In this document: positions 41,213 through 48,977 of the stretch, in pieces
Position numbering within the stretch: the first letter of the stretch is position 1
Layout of the letters: each line of letters opens with the position of its first letter
Origin: an uncultured Pelagibacteraceae bacterium
Lineage (GTDB): Bacteria > Pseudomonadota > Alphaproteobacteria > Pelagibacterales > Pelagibacteraceae
Reading direction: 5' to 3'
Assembly: GCA_902523185.1 (NCBI GenBank)
Contig: CABYYJ010000003.1
Location: 41,190 to 105,189 of the forward strand
DNA length: 64,000 bases
Program-made: the position numbers and the translations under genes
Notes under the pieces: generated by a model
Databases searched by the model: none
Told to the model about the DNA's origin: nothing
What the model saw: only the letters and a program-made list of their open reading frames with translations

Positions 41213-41782
41213 ATGATTATTTCTTCTGCAGATAAAGTTCCGTTAGAAAAATGTCCGGCATTAGTTCTCAATGCTGATTTCAGACCTTTGAGTTATTATC
41301 CTCTCTCTATTTGGTGCTGGCAAGATGCAGTTAAATCAGTTTTTTTAGATAGAGTAAGTATTGTTTCGAATTACAAAAGAAAAATTAGAAGTCCATCTTT
41401 TGAAATGAATTTACCGAGCGTAATAGCTCTAAAAAATTTTATACAACCATCAAAAAATCCTAATTTTACCAGATTTAACGTTTTTTTAAGAGACAAGTTT
41501 ACTTGTCAATATTGTGGAGATAAAAAAGATTTAACCTTTGATCATCTTCTTCCAAAGTCTAAGGGAGGGTTGACTGATTGGAACAACGTAGTGACAGCTT
41601 GCTCAAGTTGTAATGTAAAAAAAGGTGGAAAACTTTATAAAGATTGTGACTTAAAGTTAACTAATAAACCTTACGCACCAACTGTGGAAGATCTGCACAG
41701 AAACGGTAGAAATTTTCCACCTAATTTTTTACATGAAAGTTGGATGGATTATCTATACTGGGATATCGAATTAGAACCGTAA
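41213..41782 (+). CDS. HNH endonuclease family protein
   Basis: A 189-residue protein with the HNH/McrA-type core: CQYCGDKKDLTFDHLLPKSKGGLTDWNNVVTACSSCNVKKG (Cys98, Cys101, Asp110-His111, Asn124/125, Cys130, Cys133). The N-terminal half (ALVLNADFRPLSYYPLSIWCWQDAVKSVF) matches a widely conserved stand-alone bacterial HNH family that is not tied to restriction systems. No methyltransferase or mobile element is nearby. The function may be DNA repair or RNA-linked; it is unproven. Confidence 0.88.
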   Translation: MIISSADKVPLEKCPALVLNADFRPLSYYPLSIWCWQDAVKSVFLDRVSIVSNYKRKIRSPSFEMNLPSVIALKNFIQPSKNPNFTRFNVFLRDKFTCQYCGDKKDLTFDHLLPKSKGGLTDWNNVVTACSSCNVKKGGKLYKDCDLKLTNKPYAPTVEDLHRNGRNFPPNFLHESWMDYLYWDIELEP

Positions 41783-42316
41783 TTAAATTTTTTCAGAAAT
41801 TGTAATAGCTATTCTTGATGAGGTTTTTATGACTTTATCCAATACTCCAAATAATCCTTTTTTTGTAGCGCCATTATCATAAGCAATATCTCTATGGTCA
41901 AGTTCATCTTGTCTAAATTTAATAATTTTCCTTTTTAATTCTTCCTCATCTTTTCCAAGTTTATATGTTTGATCTTTGTAATGCCCGTCGATCACCTCTT
42001 CTACCGAAGCGGTACATAACATAGCTGCTTTCTCACCAAGCATTGCGGTTCCAAAACCTAAAGTAACTCCCATTAAATCCCAAAGAGGTAATAGCTTAGT
42101 TGGCTGAATATTTCTCTTTTTAATTTCGTTATCAAAATACTCGTAATGCTCTCTTTCGTGCTCTTTCATCTCTTCGATCTTTCTTTTTAAAGAAGCATTT
42201 TGTTTAAAAGTTTTTAGAGCTAACAATTGACCTTCATAGATTTTAATAGCCCCACGTTCTCCAGCATGATCCACTCTTATAATTTCTTCTAAAGTTTTCT
42301 TATTAGTTTTATCCAT
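41783..42316 (-). CDS. coq7: Coq7-type ubiquinone hydroxylase
   Basis: Di-iron monooxygenase for the penultimate hydroxylation of ubiquinone synthesis. The 177 residues carry ferritin-like metal ligands: VDHAGERGAIKIYEGQ, KEHEREHYEYFD (ExxH), VEEVIDGHY and DELDHRD. The alphaproteobacterial form is short, as here. The gene abuts the convergent HNH gene and its start overlaps dsbB by eight bases. Quinone produced serves SdhCDAB and DsbB in the same window. Confidence 0.93.
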   Translation of the reverse strand: MDKTNKKTLEEIIRVDHAGERGAIKIYEGQLLALKTFKQNASLKRKIEEMKEHEREHYEYFDNEIKKRNIQPTKLLPLWDLMGVTLGFGTAMLGEKAAMLCTASVEEVIDGHYKDQTYKLGKDEEELKRKIIKFRQDELDHRDIAYDNGATKKGLFGVLDKVIKTSSRIAITISEKI

Positions 42317-42785
42317 AATTTTTAATTACTTTTAACATAATACCACTTAACAGGATCGATATAACTGTATTTATTGTAGCAAGAGAAAGCCCAAAAAACC
42401 TAAAAGTCACCTCTTTACAGCTTATTGGAGTTTTATTCTGGAGTTGTTTTAGCAAATCTTCTTTAGACATATTTTCATCATTTGAACCTAAATCGCACAC
42501 TAGAGATTCACTAAAAAATCCTTGCTCAATACCTACATGGTAAAAAGAAACAAGTGAACCAAAAATAAAAAATAATAGTACAATACAAGCAATCACTTTC
42601 TCAAATTTGTTAATAATGAATATAAACGAGATAAGTATTAAGGACGCTAAGTAAGGAATTCTCTCGATTAAACACAAATTGCAAGGCTCATGTCCTAATA
42701 TATATTGAATAAAGTAAGCTATAGCTAAAGACAAAATGCTAAAAATTAAAACACTGTTTAAAATAAGTTTATTATTATTCAACAT
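42309..42785 (-). CDS. dsbB: Disulfide bond formation protein DsbB
   Basis: Inner-membrane oxidase that passes electrons from DsbA to quinone. From the ATG at 42785 it has 158 residues and four helices, with EPCNLCLIERIPY (Cys35, Cys38) and a second periplasmic loop holding Cys97 and Cys123, the expected two redox pairs. The frame is open to 42851, but that extension lies inside the upstream membrane-protein gene; the start at 42785 gives a TAATG overlap with its stop. No dsbA is in this window. Confidence 0.88.
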   Translation of the reverse strand: MLNNNKLILNSVLIFSILSLAIAYFIQYILGHEPCNLCLIERIPYLASLILISFIFIINKFEKVIACIVLLFFIFGSLVSFYHVGIEQGFFSESLVCDLGSNDENMSKEDLLKQLQNKTPISCKEVTFRFFGLSLATINTVISILLSGIMLKVIKNYG

Positions 42786-43384
42786 TACGTGAAAATTATG
42801 TAAAGGACGACGGCTAAAACTACAATAAAAATTCCGGTTAAAGTAAACCATAGCGCACCTCTTTTCTCAATGAATTCACCGAATTTTTTTCCAAAAAGAA
42901 ACGTTAAATAAGAAACTAAGAAAAATCTCAGTCCTCTGGTAAATAAACATATAAAGAAAAATACTGGAAGATTATAGGCGATCACTCCACTTGTAATAGT
43001 AAAAACTTTAAAAGGAAGTGGGGTAAAGCCAGCCAAAAACATAATTCCAAGCCAAGTTAAAAATCCACCTTTTGTGGACATCTTATCCTGCATCTCAAAA
43101 ACTTTTTCTTCGTAACCGTAAAATTCAATAATTACCATTGATGCATCTAAAAAGAAAACTCCAAGCATGTATCCAAACAAGCCTCCTAAAACAGAGCCCG
43201 TTGTAGCGATAAGAAATATTTTAAGATAATCCTCTCTCTTTGCTACTACCATTGGAACAATCATTAAGTCAGGCGGAACTGGAAAAAAGAAACTTTCGAT
43301 AAATGCCACAAAACCTAATAAAGGCTTTGAAAATTTATGTCTAGCAAGCTCGACGCATCTATCATATAATTTTTTTAAAATCAT
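42785..43384 (-). CDS. YqaA/DedA-family (VTT domain) membrane protein
   Basis: A 199-residue membrane protein from the ATG at 43384 (MILKKLYDRCVELARHKFSKP), the usual start of the YqaA subfamily. ESFFFPVPPDLMIVP is the VTT re-entrant-loop signature. There are several hydrophobic helices, and FGKKFGEFIEKRG near the end. DedA-family proteins act in undecaprenyl phosphate or phospholipid translocation. The frame is open 20 codons further upstream, but that would cover the divergent gene. Its start codon shares bases with the divergent one (CATG). Confidence 0.85.
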   Translation of the reverse strand: MILKKLYDRCVELARHKFSKPLLGFVAFIESFFFPVPPDLMIVPMVVAKREDYLKIFLIATTGSVLGGLFGYMLGVFFLDASMVIIEFYGYEEKVFEMQDKMSTKGGFLTWLGIMFLAGFTPLPFKVFTITSGVIAYNLPVFFFICLFTRGLRFFLVSYLTFLFGKKFGEFIEKRGALWFTLTGIFIVVLAVVLYIIFT

Positions 43385-43568
43385 GAATTTAAAATGCACA
43401 ATCCTTAGGTATCTGGCAAGTTTAATATTATCTACAGTTGCCATTTATTCAATCGTTATAGTTGCAGGAATGTTTGGTGCTGATTACGGGTTTTCGCCGG
43501 AAGGTACATTCATCATTTGGATTTTGATGGCTATATTAATCAATCAAAGTGTAACGTGGAAAAAATAA
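43383..43568 (+). CDS. Small two-helix membrane protein, unknown function
   Basis: A 61-residue protein with two hydrophobic stretches (about 8-30 and 42-56) and a short loop GADYGFSPEGT. Its stop codon directly abuts the start of the regulator gene, which supports it being real and co-translated. No Shine-Dalgarno is visible. Its ATG overlaps the start of the divergent VTT-protein gene by two bases (CATG, 43382-43385). No family is recognised. Confidence 0.6.
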   Translation: MNLKCTILRYLASLILSTVAIYSIVIVAGMFGADYGFSPEGTFIIWILMAILINQSVTWKK

Positions 43569-44618
43569 ATGTCTAAGCCAATAGATCTAAAAACTGTAAA
43601 CATTTTTGAGCCTTTAAAAAAAAAACCATCTTTTGAAAATAAAATTTTTAATACAATAAATTCAGATGAGGTTTACGATGTTTTATCCAGTCATTCTAAT
43701 GAAACGGTAACTTTGTGGTTTAAATTGCAGCAAGCATGGTGCAATAACGCTTATAATACCTTTAAAGATTATGATAGTTACTTAATTTTAGTTTATTTAA
43801 TCAATACTGTATTTCGAAAATATTCAGATCGTTTTCAGTATTTGTCCTATACAGAATTTTACGACAAAAACGAACTTTTGATTGATAAAATTAACTTAAT
43901 TGAAATTTCAAAAGAATTAAATATTCCAAAGGAAACTATAAGAAGAAAAGTAAATTTTTTACAAAATCAAAATATTATATATAGAAAAGGAAAATCAATT
44001 TTCTTCAATAGAAAGATAACAGAACTTCAAAGACCAGCAAATTCAAAAAGATTTATGGCTAATTTTTTAGAAAAGACTAGTCAAATTCTCTCAAAAGAAT
44101 CTTGGTTTGGTAGAGCGTTTTCAAAAGAAGAAATAGAAGTATTCATTGATAAATATTTTACAATATGCTGGCAACATTGGTTCAGAATGCAAATTCCTTT
44201 TCTAGTTAGACATAGATCTTTTTTTGGTGATTTAGAAACTTGGAATGTATGGGGTGCAATAGGTATCTCACAATTTACTGATTATTCAAAACAAGTAAAA
44301 GGCAGAGTTGTTGAGGATCCTAGAACTTACGCAGACTTATATTTACACCTTTTAAGGCATACTCCTAAAAATGGAATAAACGCCTCTTCTATATCTGAAA
44401 TTTCAACAATACCAAGAGCTACAGTAATTAGAAAATTAAAATATCTTTTAAAAGAGAAATTAGTTACGAAAAATAAAAAACTTGAATATATGCTTTTACC
44501 ATCTCCTAAAAATATCAAATCTTTCGAACAAAATTATATGCATAGCCAAAAGCATAAAGCTGGTTTCGTAACTACAATTTTCGACCTCATGAAAAACTCT
44601 TCCTTTAGAGTAGAATAG
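43569..44618 (+). CDS. Putative transcription regulator with two winged-helix domains
   Basis: A 349-residue protein with two HTH-like segments: ISKELNIPKETIRRKVNFLQNQNIIYRKG (about 113-141) and ISEISTIPRATVIRKLKYLLKEKLVTKNK (about 275-303). Each is preceded by an aromatic-rich helical region (WFKLQQAWCNN at 50, WFRMQIPFLV at 204), so the protein looks like an internal duplication. No ligand or signalling domain is recognised. The BASS transporter follows after 14 bases and the small membrane protein abuts its start, suggesting a three-gene unit. Confidence 0.7.
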   Translation: MSKPIDLKTVNIFEPLKKKPSFENKIFNTINSDEVYDVLSSHSNETVTLWFKLQQAWCNNAYNTFKDYDSYLILVYLINTVFRKYSDRFQYLSYTEFYDKNELLIDKINLIEISKELNIPKETIRRKVNFLQNQNIIYRKGKSIFFNRKITELQRPANSKRFMANFLEKTSQILSKESWFGRAFSKEEIEVFIDKYFTICWQHWFRMQIPFLVRHRSFFGDLETWNVWGAIGISQFTDYSKQVKGRVVEDPRTYADLYLHLLRHTPKNGINASSISEISTIPRATVIRKLKYLLKEKLVTKNKKLEYMLLPSPKNIKSFEQNYMHSQKHKAGFVTTIFDLMKNSSFRVE

Positions 44619-44632
44619 GAACTTATAAAATT

Positions 44633-45478
44633 ATGGAAATCGTAACTACAATAGCACCCGTGTGTCTTGCCATAATAATGTTCGGTTTAGGTCTTGGCTT
44701 AACGATCGGGGATTTTACAAGGGTCTTAAAAAATCCAAGAGACTTCTTAGTAGGTTTTTTATGTCAGGTTATTTTACTTCCAATAATTGCTTTTAGTTTA
44801 ATTAATATTATTTCACTTCCACCAGAAATAGCTTTGGGAGTTATGGTAATAGCGGCTGCTCCAGGAGGAGTTACCTCAAATATACTTACTAAGTTTGCAG
44901 ATGGAGATGTTGCTCTATCAGTGAGTCTAACAGCGATTGTCAGTTTATTAAGTATTTTCATCGTTCCGCTTATAGTCTTTAATTCAGCTGAATTTTTAGG
45001 GATTGAGACAACAAGAGATATATCAATTCTCAATATAGCAATGAAAATGTTCTTTGTAGTAAGTGTTCCAGTTATTTTTGGAATGATTGTTAGAAGTTTA
45101 ATGACTAATTTTATTATTTCCAAAACACTTATTATCCAAAGATTGTCGGTAATTTTATTTTTAGTAGTATTTATTGCAATTTGGGTAGAGGAATGGGATA
45201 GGATTGTTTCTTATATAACTAGAGCAGGGTTGATAGCTTTCATTTTAAATATGACTATGATTTTTGTTGGATATTATGTTGCAAAATTTTGGACATCAGG
45301 TATTGCGCAAAGAAAATGTATTTCATTAGAATGTGGCTTACAAAACGGAACTTTAGCAGTGTTTGTAACAACACAGTTATTTGATGAAATTGTATTCATG
45401 GTACCAACAGCGGCCTATGCACTAATTATGTTTTGCACCTCAATTATTTTTGTTCTCATAGTAAGAAAAATCAATTAG
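44633..45478 (+). CDS. Bile acid:sodium symporter (BASS) family transporter
   Basis: A 281-residue membrane protein with about nine or ten helices. MFGLGLGLTIGDFTRVLKNP near the N-terminus, APGGVTSNILTKFADGDVALSVSLTAI (sodium-site region) and ECGLQNGTLAVFVTTQLF near the C-terminus are characteristic of BASS proteins. Known bacterial members import bile acids, organic acids or pantoate with sodium; the substrate here is unknown. It lies just downstream of the double-HTH regulator. tRNA-Leu follows 15 bases after the stop. Confidence 0.88.
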   Translation: MEIVTTIAPVCLAIIMFGLGLGLTIGDFTRVLKNPRDFLVGFLCQVILLPIIAFSLINIISLPPEIALGVMVIAAAPGGVTSNILTKFADGDVALSVSLTAIVSLLSIFIVPLIVFNSAEFLGIETTRDISILNIAMKMFFVVSVPVIFGMIVRSLMTNFIISKTLIIQRLSVILFLVVFIAIWVEEWDRIVSYITRAGLIAFILNMTMIFVGYYVAKFWTSGIAQRKCISLECGLQNGTLAVFVTTQLFDEIVFMVPTAAYALIMFCTSIIFVLIVRKIN

Positions 45479-45493
45479 ATTATTAGAAAAAAA

Positions 45494-45580
45494 GGGCGAA
45501 TGGTGGAACTGGTAGACGCGCCGGACTCAAAATCCGGTGGTAGCAATACCTTGAGAGTTCGAGTCTCTCTTCGCCCACCA
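45494..45580 (+). tRNA. tRNA-Leu (anticodon CAA)
   Basis: An 87-base cloverleaf: acceptor GGGCGAA pairs with TTCGCCC, the D arm is GGTGGAACTGGTAGACGC, the anticodon stem CCGGA/TCCGG encloses CTCAAAA (anticodon CAA, reads UUG), there is a long variable arm as in class II tRNAs, and the T arm is GAGAGTTCGAGTCTCTC. CCA (45578-45580) is encoded after discriminator A. It sits between the BASS gene and the acyl-CoA synthetase, four bases before the latter's ATG. Confidence 0.96.
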
Positions 45581-45584
45581 AGTT

Positions 45585-47261
45585 ATGGATATAAGTAAAT
45601 TAAATAGCTTAGTTGAACTTTACTTTAAAAAGACAGAAGAAGTTAAAGGTAAAAGACCATTTTTAAAATGGCTTAAACCTGACAAACGAACTTATAATTG
45701 GAAAGACGTAACTGAAAGAATTTATAAACTTACTGCAAAAATTAAATCGTTAATAAAACAAGGTGATAGATGTTTAATACTTTCCGAGAATAGACCATAT
45801 TGGTTAATGACCGATATTGCTATAATGAATGCAGGTGGAATTTCAGTTCCTATTTTTACAACTTATTCAGCAAACGATTATGAATATATTTTAAATGATT
45901 GTAAGCCCTCACTGATATTTGTATCAAACCAAGACCAATTTAATAAAATTAAAAAATTTATAAATAGCGACGTTAAGAAAATAATATCTTTTGAAAAAAT
46001 AGATACTGATAGTTTGTTATTTCAAGAAATTCTAAATGAAAAAATAAAAGAAAAAATAGTAAACAAAGATTTAAAACGAAATATGCCTGCTTGTATTATT
46101 TATACTTCAGGTACATCAGGAAATCCTAAAGGTGTTGTTTTGAGCCATGGTGGTATTTTATCTAACTGTGAGGGTGCAGTTGAATTATTAGAAACCTTAA
46201 CAAAAAAAAAGGATCCGGTATTTTTGACCTGGTTGCCTCTATCGCATTCTTATGAGCACACAGTTCAATTTATACAAATTATAGTTGGAGCAAAAGTTTT
46301 CTATGCCGAAAGTTTAGAAAAATTGATTTCTAATATGGGAATTGCAAAGCCTACAATCATGACAGCCGTTCCGAGATTTTATCAAAATCTTTTTACAAAA
46401 ATAAATATGAATTTTGAGAAGCAATCTGGATTAAAAAGAAAAATTATAAACCAGACATTAAATTTAGGTAAAAAAATACTAAAAAAAGAGAAATTAAAAT
46501 TAAGCGAAAAAATCATAAATTTTTTGTGCGAAAAAGTAGTTAGAAAAAAAATCAGAAATCAGTTTGGAGGAAATCTCCAAGCCTTCGTATCTGGGGGAGG
46601 AGCCTTAGATCAAAATATAGGAGAATTTTTAAATGCTGTTGGATTACCTACACTTCAAGGATATGGCCTAACTGAGGCTTCTCCAGTTGTGAGCTGTAAT
46701 TTACCAGATTTAGTTAAGGTCGAGTCAGTAGGACCACCGTTTAGGACTAATAAAATCAGAATAGCAGAAGATGGGGAAATTCTTATTAAGGGCGAAAATG
46801 TTATGTTGGGATATTGGAATTTGAAAGAAGAGACAGAAAAAGTGATTAAAGATGGATGGCTTCATACTGGAGATATTGGAGAACTAGATAATAATAATTA
46901 TTTAAAAATTACCGATAGAAAAAAAGATATTATCGTTAATCTTGGTGGAGATAATATTTCTCCTAGTAAAGTTGAAAATATTTTATGTTTAAATGAAAAT
47001 ATCAAACAGTCTTTTGTTTATGGAGATAAAAAAAATTATTTAGTTGCATTAATTGTGAGTGAAAAAGAAATTAATAAAGAAAAAATTAAACTTATAATTG
47101 AAAATATAAATAAAAGTTTAACTTCAATAGAAAAAATTAAAAAATTTGTGTTAATGCATGAAGAATTTACAATTGACAACGGAATGCTTACACCAACTTT
47201 AAAGTTAAAAAGAAAAGAAATAATTAAAAATTATAAACATCAACTAGAAAATCTTTACTAA
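45585..47261 (+). CDS. AMP-dependent (long-chain fatty) acyl-CoA synthetase
   Basis: Activates a carboxylic acid through an acyl-AMP to the CoA thioester. The 558 residues contain the P-loop IYTSGTSGNPKGVVLSHGG (about 171-189), LPLSHSYEHT, QGYGLTEASPVVS and the hinge TGDIGELDNNNYLKITDRKKDIIV, as in FAA1/FadD-type enzymes. The exact acyl chain is not readable from sequence. The start at 45585 lies only four bases after the tRNA, so tRNA processing would release a nearly leaderless mRNA, if they are co-transcribed. Confidence 0.9.
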   Translation: MDISKLNSLVELYFKKTEEVKGKRPFLKWLKPDKRTYNWKDVTERIYKLTAKIKSLIKQGDRCLILSENRPYWLMTDIAIMNAGGISVPIFTTYSANDYEYILNDCKPSLIFVSNQDQFNKIKKFINSDVKKIISFEKIDTDSLLFQEILNEKIKEKIVNKDLKRNMPACIIYTSGTSGNPKGVVLSHGGILSNCEGAVELLETLTKKKDPVFLTWLPLSHSYEHTVQFIQIIVGAKVFYAESLEKLISNMGIAKPTIMTAVPRFYQNLFTKINMNFEKQSGLKRKIINQTLNLGKKILKKEKLKLSEKIINFLCEKVVRKKIRNQFGGNLQAFVSGGGALDQNIGEFLNAVGLPTLQGYGLTEASPVVSCNLPDLVKVESVGPPFRTNKIRIAEDGEILIKGENVMLGYWNLKEETEKVIKDGWLHTGDIGELDNNNYLKITDRKKDIIVNLGGDNISPSKVENILCLNENIKQSFVYGDKKNYLVALIVSEKEINKEKIKLIIENINKSLTSIEKIKKFVLMHEEFTIDNGMLTPTLKLKRKEIIKNYKHQLENLY

Positions 47262-47392
47262 AAATTTAATTTTTACTAATTTAAATTGCTTAAAAAAACA
47301 CTGGTATTACTAACTTTTTTAATTTTTATTAAAAAGTCTAAAATTAATTAAAAAATTTAAATTTTAAATCAATTTCGCAAATTAATTTATGT

Positions 47393-47420
47393 TTGACATG
47401 AATCTTTAATTAATTAATGT
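47393..47420 (+). promoter_or_regulatory. Putative promoter of the Lys/Arg peptide gene
   Basis: TTGACA (47393-47398), a 16-base spacer and TAATGT (47415-47420) give a start near 47427 and a leader of about 45 bases. It stands in the AT-rich stretch 47262-47471 between the acyl-CoA synthetase and the small gene, which shows no other feature. Perfect -35 boxes are uncommon in this window. Confidence 0.5.
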
Positions 47421-47430
47421 AAATATTAAC

Positions 47431-47453
47431 AAACGAATCATTAAGATTTGTTT
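47431..47453 (+). other. Leader hairpin before the Lys/Arg peptide gene
   Basis: AAACGAATC (47431-47439) and GATTTGTTT (47445-47453) can form nine pairs, one of them G-U, around loop ATTAA. It ends eight bases before the AGGGAG Shine-Dalgarno of the small gene. It could protect the short mRNA from 5' decay or affect initiation; this is inference. Confidence 0.4.
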
Positions 47454-47471
47454 TAAAACAAGGGAGAAAAG

Positions 47472-47543
47472 ATGGCTAAAAGAAGAAAAAAAGCTAAAAA
47501 GAAAACTAAAAAGAAAGCAAAAAAGAGAAGAAGAAGAAGATAG
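47472..47543 (+). CDS. 23-residue Lys/Arg-rich basic peptide
   Basis: ATG at 47472 to TAG at 47541-47543. The peptide starts MAKRRKKAKKKTKK and ends in five arginines: 18 of 23 residues are Lys or Arg, the rest Met, Ala and Thr. A good ribosome site (AGGGAG, 47461-47466) precedes it, with a promoter and leader hairpin upstream and a strong terminator 15 bases after the stop. That makes a compact monocistronic gene. Composition suggests a nucleic-acid-binding (nucleoid- or ribosome-associated) peptide, but no function is established. A chance A/G-rich run is the main alternative. Confidence 0.65.
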   Translation: MAKRRKKAKKKTKKKAKKRRRRR

Positions 47544-47557
47544 TTTTCTCTTTAACT

Positions 47558-47594
47558 AAACGCCCTTTTTATTTTTTAAAAAGGGCGTTTTTTT
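47558..47594 (+). terminator. Intrinsic terminator, possibly bidirectional
   Basis: AACGCCCTTTTT and AAAAAGGGCGTT form a 12-base-pair stem around ATTTTTT-type loop bases, followed by a run of T up to 47594. It ends the basic-peptide transcript. The carD stop codon (47593-47595) lies at its right edge, so the hairpin may also terminate carD from the other side, though the T run is weaker there. Confidence 0.85.
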
Positions 47595-48246
47595 ATTCTA
47601 AATTCTCTGAAATTTTAGTTCTTCCTAAAGCTTTATCCATTTTTTTTTGTACTTCTTCAGGACTAACTTTTAAAACTGCTTCAAACTCGGATTTAAGTCT
47701 ATCATAAGCTTTTTCAAACAATTGTCTTTCGGAGTACGATTGATCTGCAATGATATCAGTATTTTTATTTAAGTCTTTTACAACTTCAGCTAACTCATAA
47801 ATTTTACCAGAATTGATTTTTTGATCATACTCTTGCGCTCTTCTACTCCACATCGTTCTTTTAATTTTAGGTTTAGTTTTCAATATTGAAATACATTTAT
47901 TAATTTGGTTAATCGAAGAAATTGGTCGAAGTTTTGATTGTTGATTTATTGGAACAGTTAGGGTTAATTTTTCTTTTTCAACTAAAATCTTATAGAATTG
48001 AATATCTATTTGACCTATATTTGCTTTTTCAATAGATGTAATTTTTCCAACTCCGTGTTTTGGATAAACCACAAAATCTTTTATATTATAAATTCTCTTT
48101 TCAGAAGGTTGTTTTTTAATCTTTTTAATCTCTGGTTTTTCGTCTTGACCAGGAACCATTGTTTTTTTTTCTACCGTTTTACTTAAAGATTTTGTTTTTA
48201 CTTTTTTTACTTTTTTAACTTTTTTAACTTTTTTCTTTTTAGGCAT
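47593..48246 (-). CDS. carD: CarD-family transcription regulator with Lys-rich N-terminal tail
   Basis: RNA-polymerase-binding factor that stabilises open complexes. The 217 residues begin with a basic tail of KKV repeats (about residues 3-20) and a disordered Lys/Glu stretch to about 48. The CarD RNAP-interaction domain follows (FVVYPKHGVGKITSIEK, FYKILVEKEKLTLTVPI), then the helical domain (TMWSRRAQEYDQKINSG, SYSERQLFEKAYDRLKSE). Alphaproteobacterial CarD normally follows fdxA, as here (three-base gap). Confidence 0.93.
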   Translation of the reverse strand: MPKKKKVKKVKKVKKVKTKSLSKTVEKKTMVPGQDEKPEIKKIKKQPSEKRIYNIKDFVVYPKHGVGKITSIEKANIGQIDIQFYKILVEKEKLTLTVPINQQSKLRPISSINQINKCISILKTKPKIKRTMWSRRAQEYDQKINSGKIYELAEVVKDLNKNTDIIADQSYSERQLFEKAYDRLKSEFEAVLKVSPEEVQKKMDKALGRTKISENLE

Positions 48247-48249
48247 AAC

Positions 48250-48591
48250 TTATTTTCCAGGTTTTTCCGAAAAGTGATTTTTATATTTCTCCTTCATATT
48301 TCTGAATTTTTCATGATTTTCCATAGGATCTTTTTTTTTTGAAATATTAGGCCATATTGCAGAAAACTTTTTGTTTATCAACAACCATTTTTCTTTTTCT
48401 TCTACACTTTCGTCAGTATCAGCTTTGATTGCATCTAAAGGACACTCTGGTTCACATACACCACAATCGATACATTCATCTGGATTTATAACTAGCATAT
48501 TCTCTCCTTCATAAAAACAGTCGACTGGGCAAACTTCTACACAGTCTGTTAGTTTACACTTAATACATTCATCTTTTACAATGTAGGTCAT
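48250..48591 (-). CDS. fdxA: Seven-iron ferredoxin FdxA
   Basis: A 113-residue ferredoxin with [21 protein letters not shown] and [16 protein letters not shown], the [3Fe-4S]/[4Fe-4S] pattern of FdxA, and the long C-terminal tail of the family ([21 protein letters not shown]). The ATG at 48591 ([12 protein letters not shown]) is the family start; a longer frame to 48627 would run into the TerB-like gene. It overlaps that gene by four bases (ATGA). Confidence 0.95.
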   Translation of the reverse strand: MTYIVKDECIKCKLTDCVEVCPVDCFYEGENMLVINPDECIDCGVCEPECPLDAIKADTDESVEEKEKWLLINKKFSAIWPNISKKKDPMENHEKFRNMKEKYKNHFSEKPGK

Positions 48592-48977
48592 TTTAAATTC
48601 AACAATTTTAGTTTTATTTCTGCACACTCTTTATCTGGAAAATAAATTAGACCACAAATTCTTCTCATTAAATTTGCTTCATATTGATCAACTGAATTAT
48701 CAGAAATTATTACTTTCCAAAGATGTTCAATTATATCTTTTTTAACGTCGATAGGATTTTTTTTGATAATATTAGTATAATTAAGTAATTGATTAGAATT
48801 GTTTTCTATCTCTTCTGCTTTTTTCAAGATATTATTAACATCTTCATGCTCTAAATAAGATTTTATAAAATCTTTAATCAAACCTTTTTCATGATCAGTA
48901 TAAGCCTCATCAATATTGGCTGCGTGCACTAATAACGCTGAAATACCAATAATACTATTTTTATCTAAATTACTCAT
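48588..48977 (-). CDS. TerB-like (tellurite resistance/DUF533-type) helical protein
   Basis: A 129-residue, all-helical acidic protein. [30 protein letters not shown] and [27 protein letters not shown] match the TerB repeat, with conserved Asp/Glu residues that may bind metal. Tellurite resistance is unlikely to be its real role in a marine oligotroph. It starts at the helicase stop and overlaps fdxA, placing it in the helicase-fdxA-carD operon where other alphaproteobacteria usually carry an S4 RNA-binding gene. Confidence 0.82.
   Translation of the reverse strand: MSNLDKNSIIGISALLVHAANIDEAYTDHEKGLIKDFIKSYLEHEDVNNILKKAEEIENNSNQLLNYTNIIKKNPIDVKKDIIEHLWKVIISDNSVDQYEANLMRRICGLIYFPDKECAEIKLKLLNLK

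Noticed and set aside
41213..41782. HNH gene as part of a restriction or mobile system
   Set aside because: It is flanked by an esterase and coq7, with no methyltransferase, integrase or homing context; it matches a stand-alone conserved HNH family.
42786..42851. N-terminal extension of dsbB to 42851
   Set aside because: It lies in the upstream membrane-protein gene and encodes a charged stretch unlike DsbB; the start at 42785 gives a TAATG junction.
47472..47543. Reading the A/G-rich run as mere low-complexity filler
   Set aside because: The presence of a ribosome site, promoter-like boxes, leader hairpin and downstream terminator supports a gene; kept as a feature with reduced confidence.
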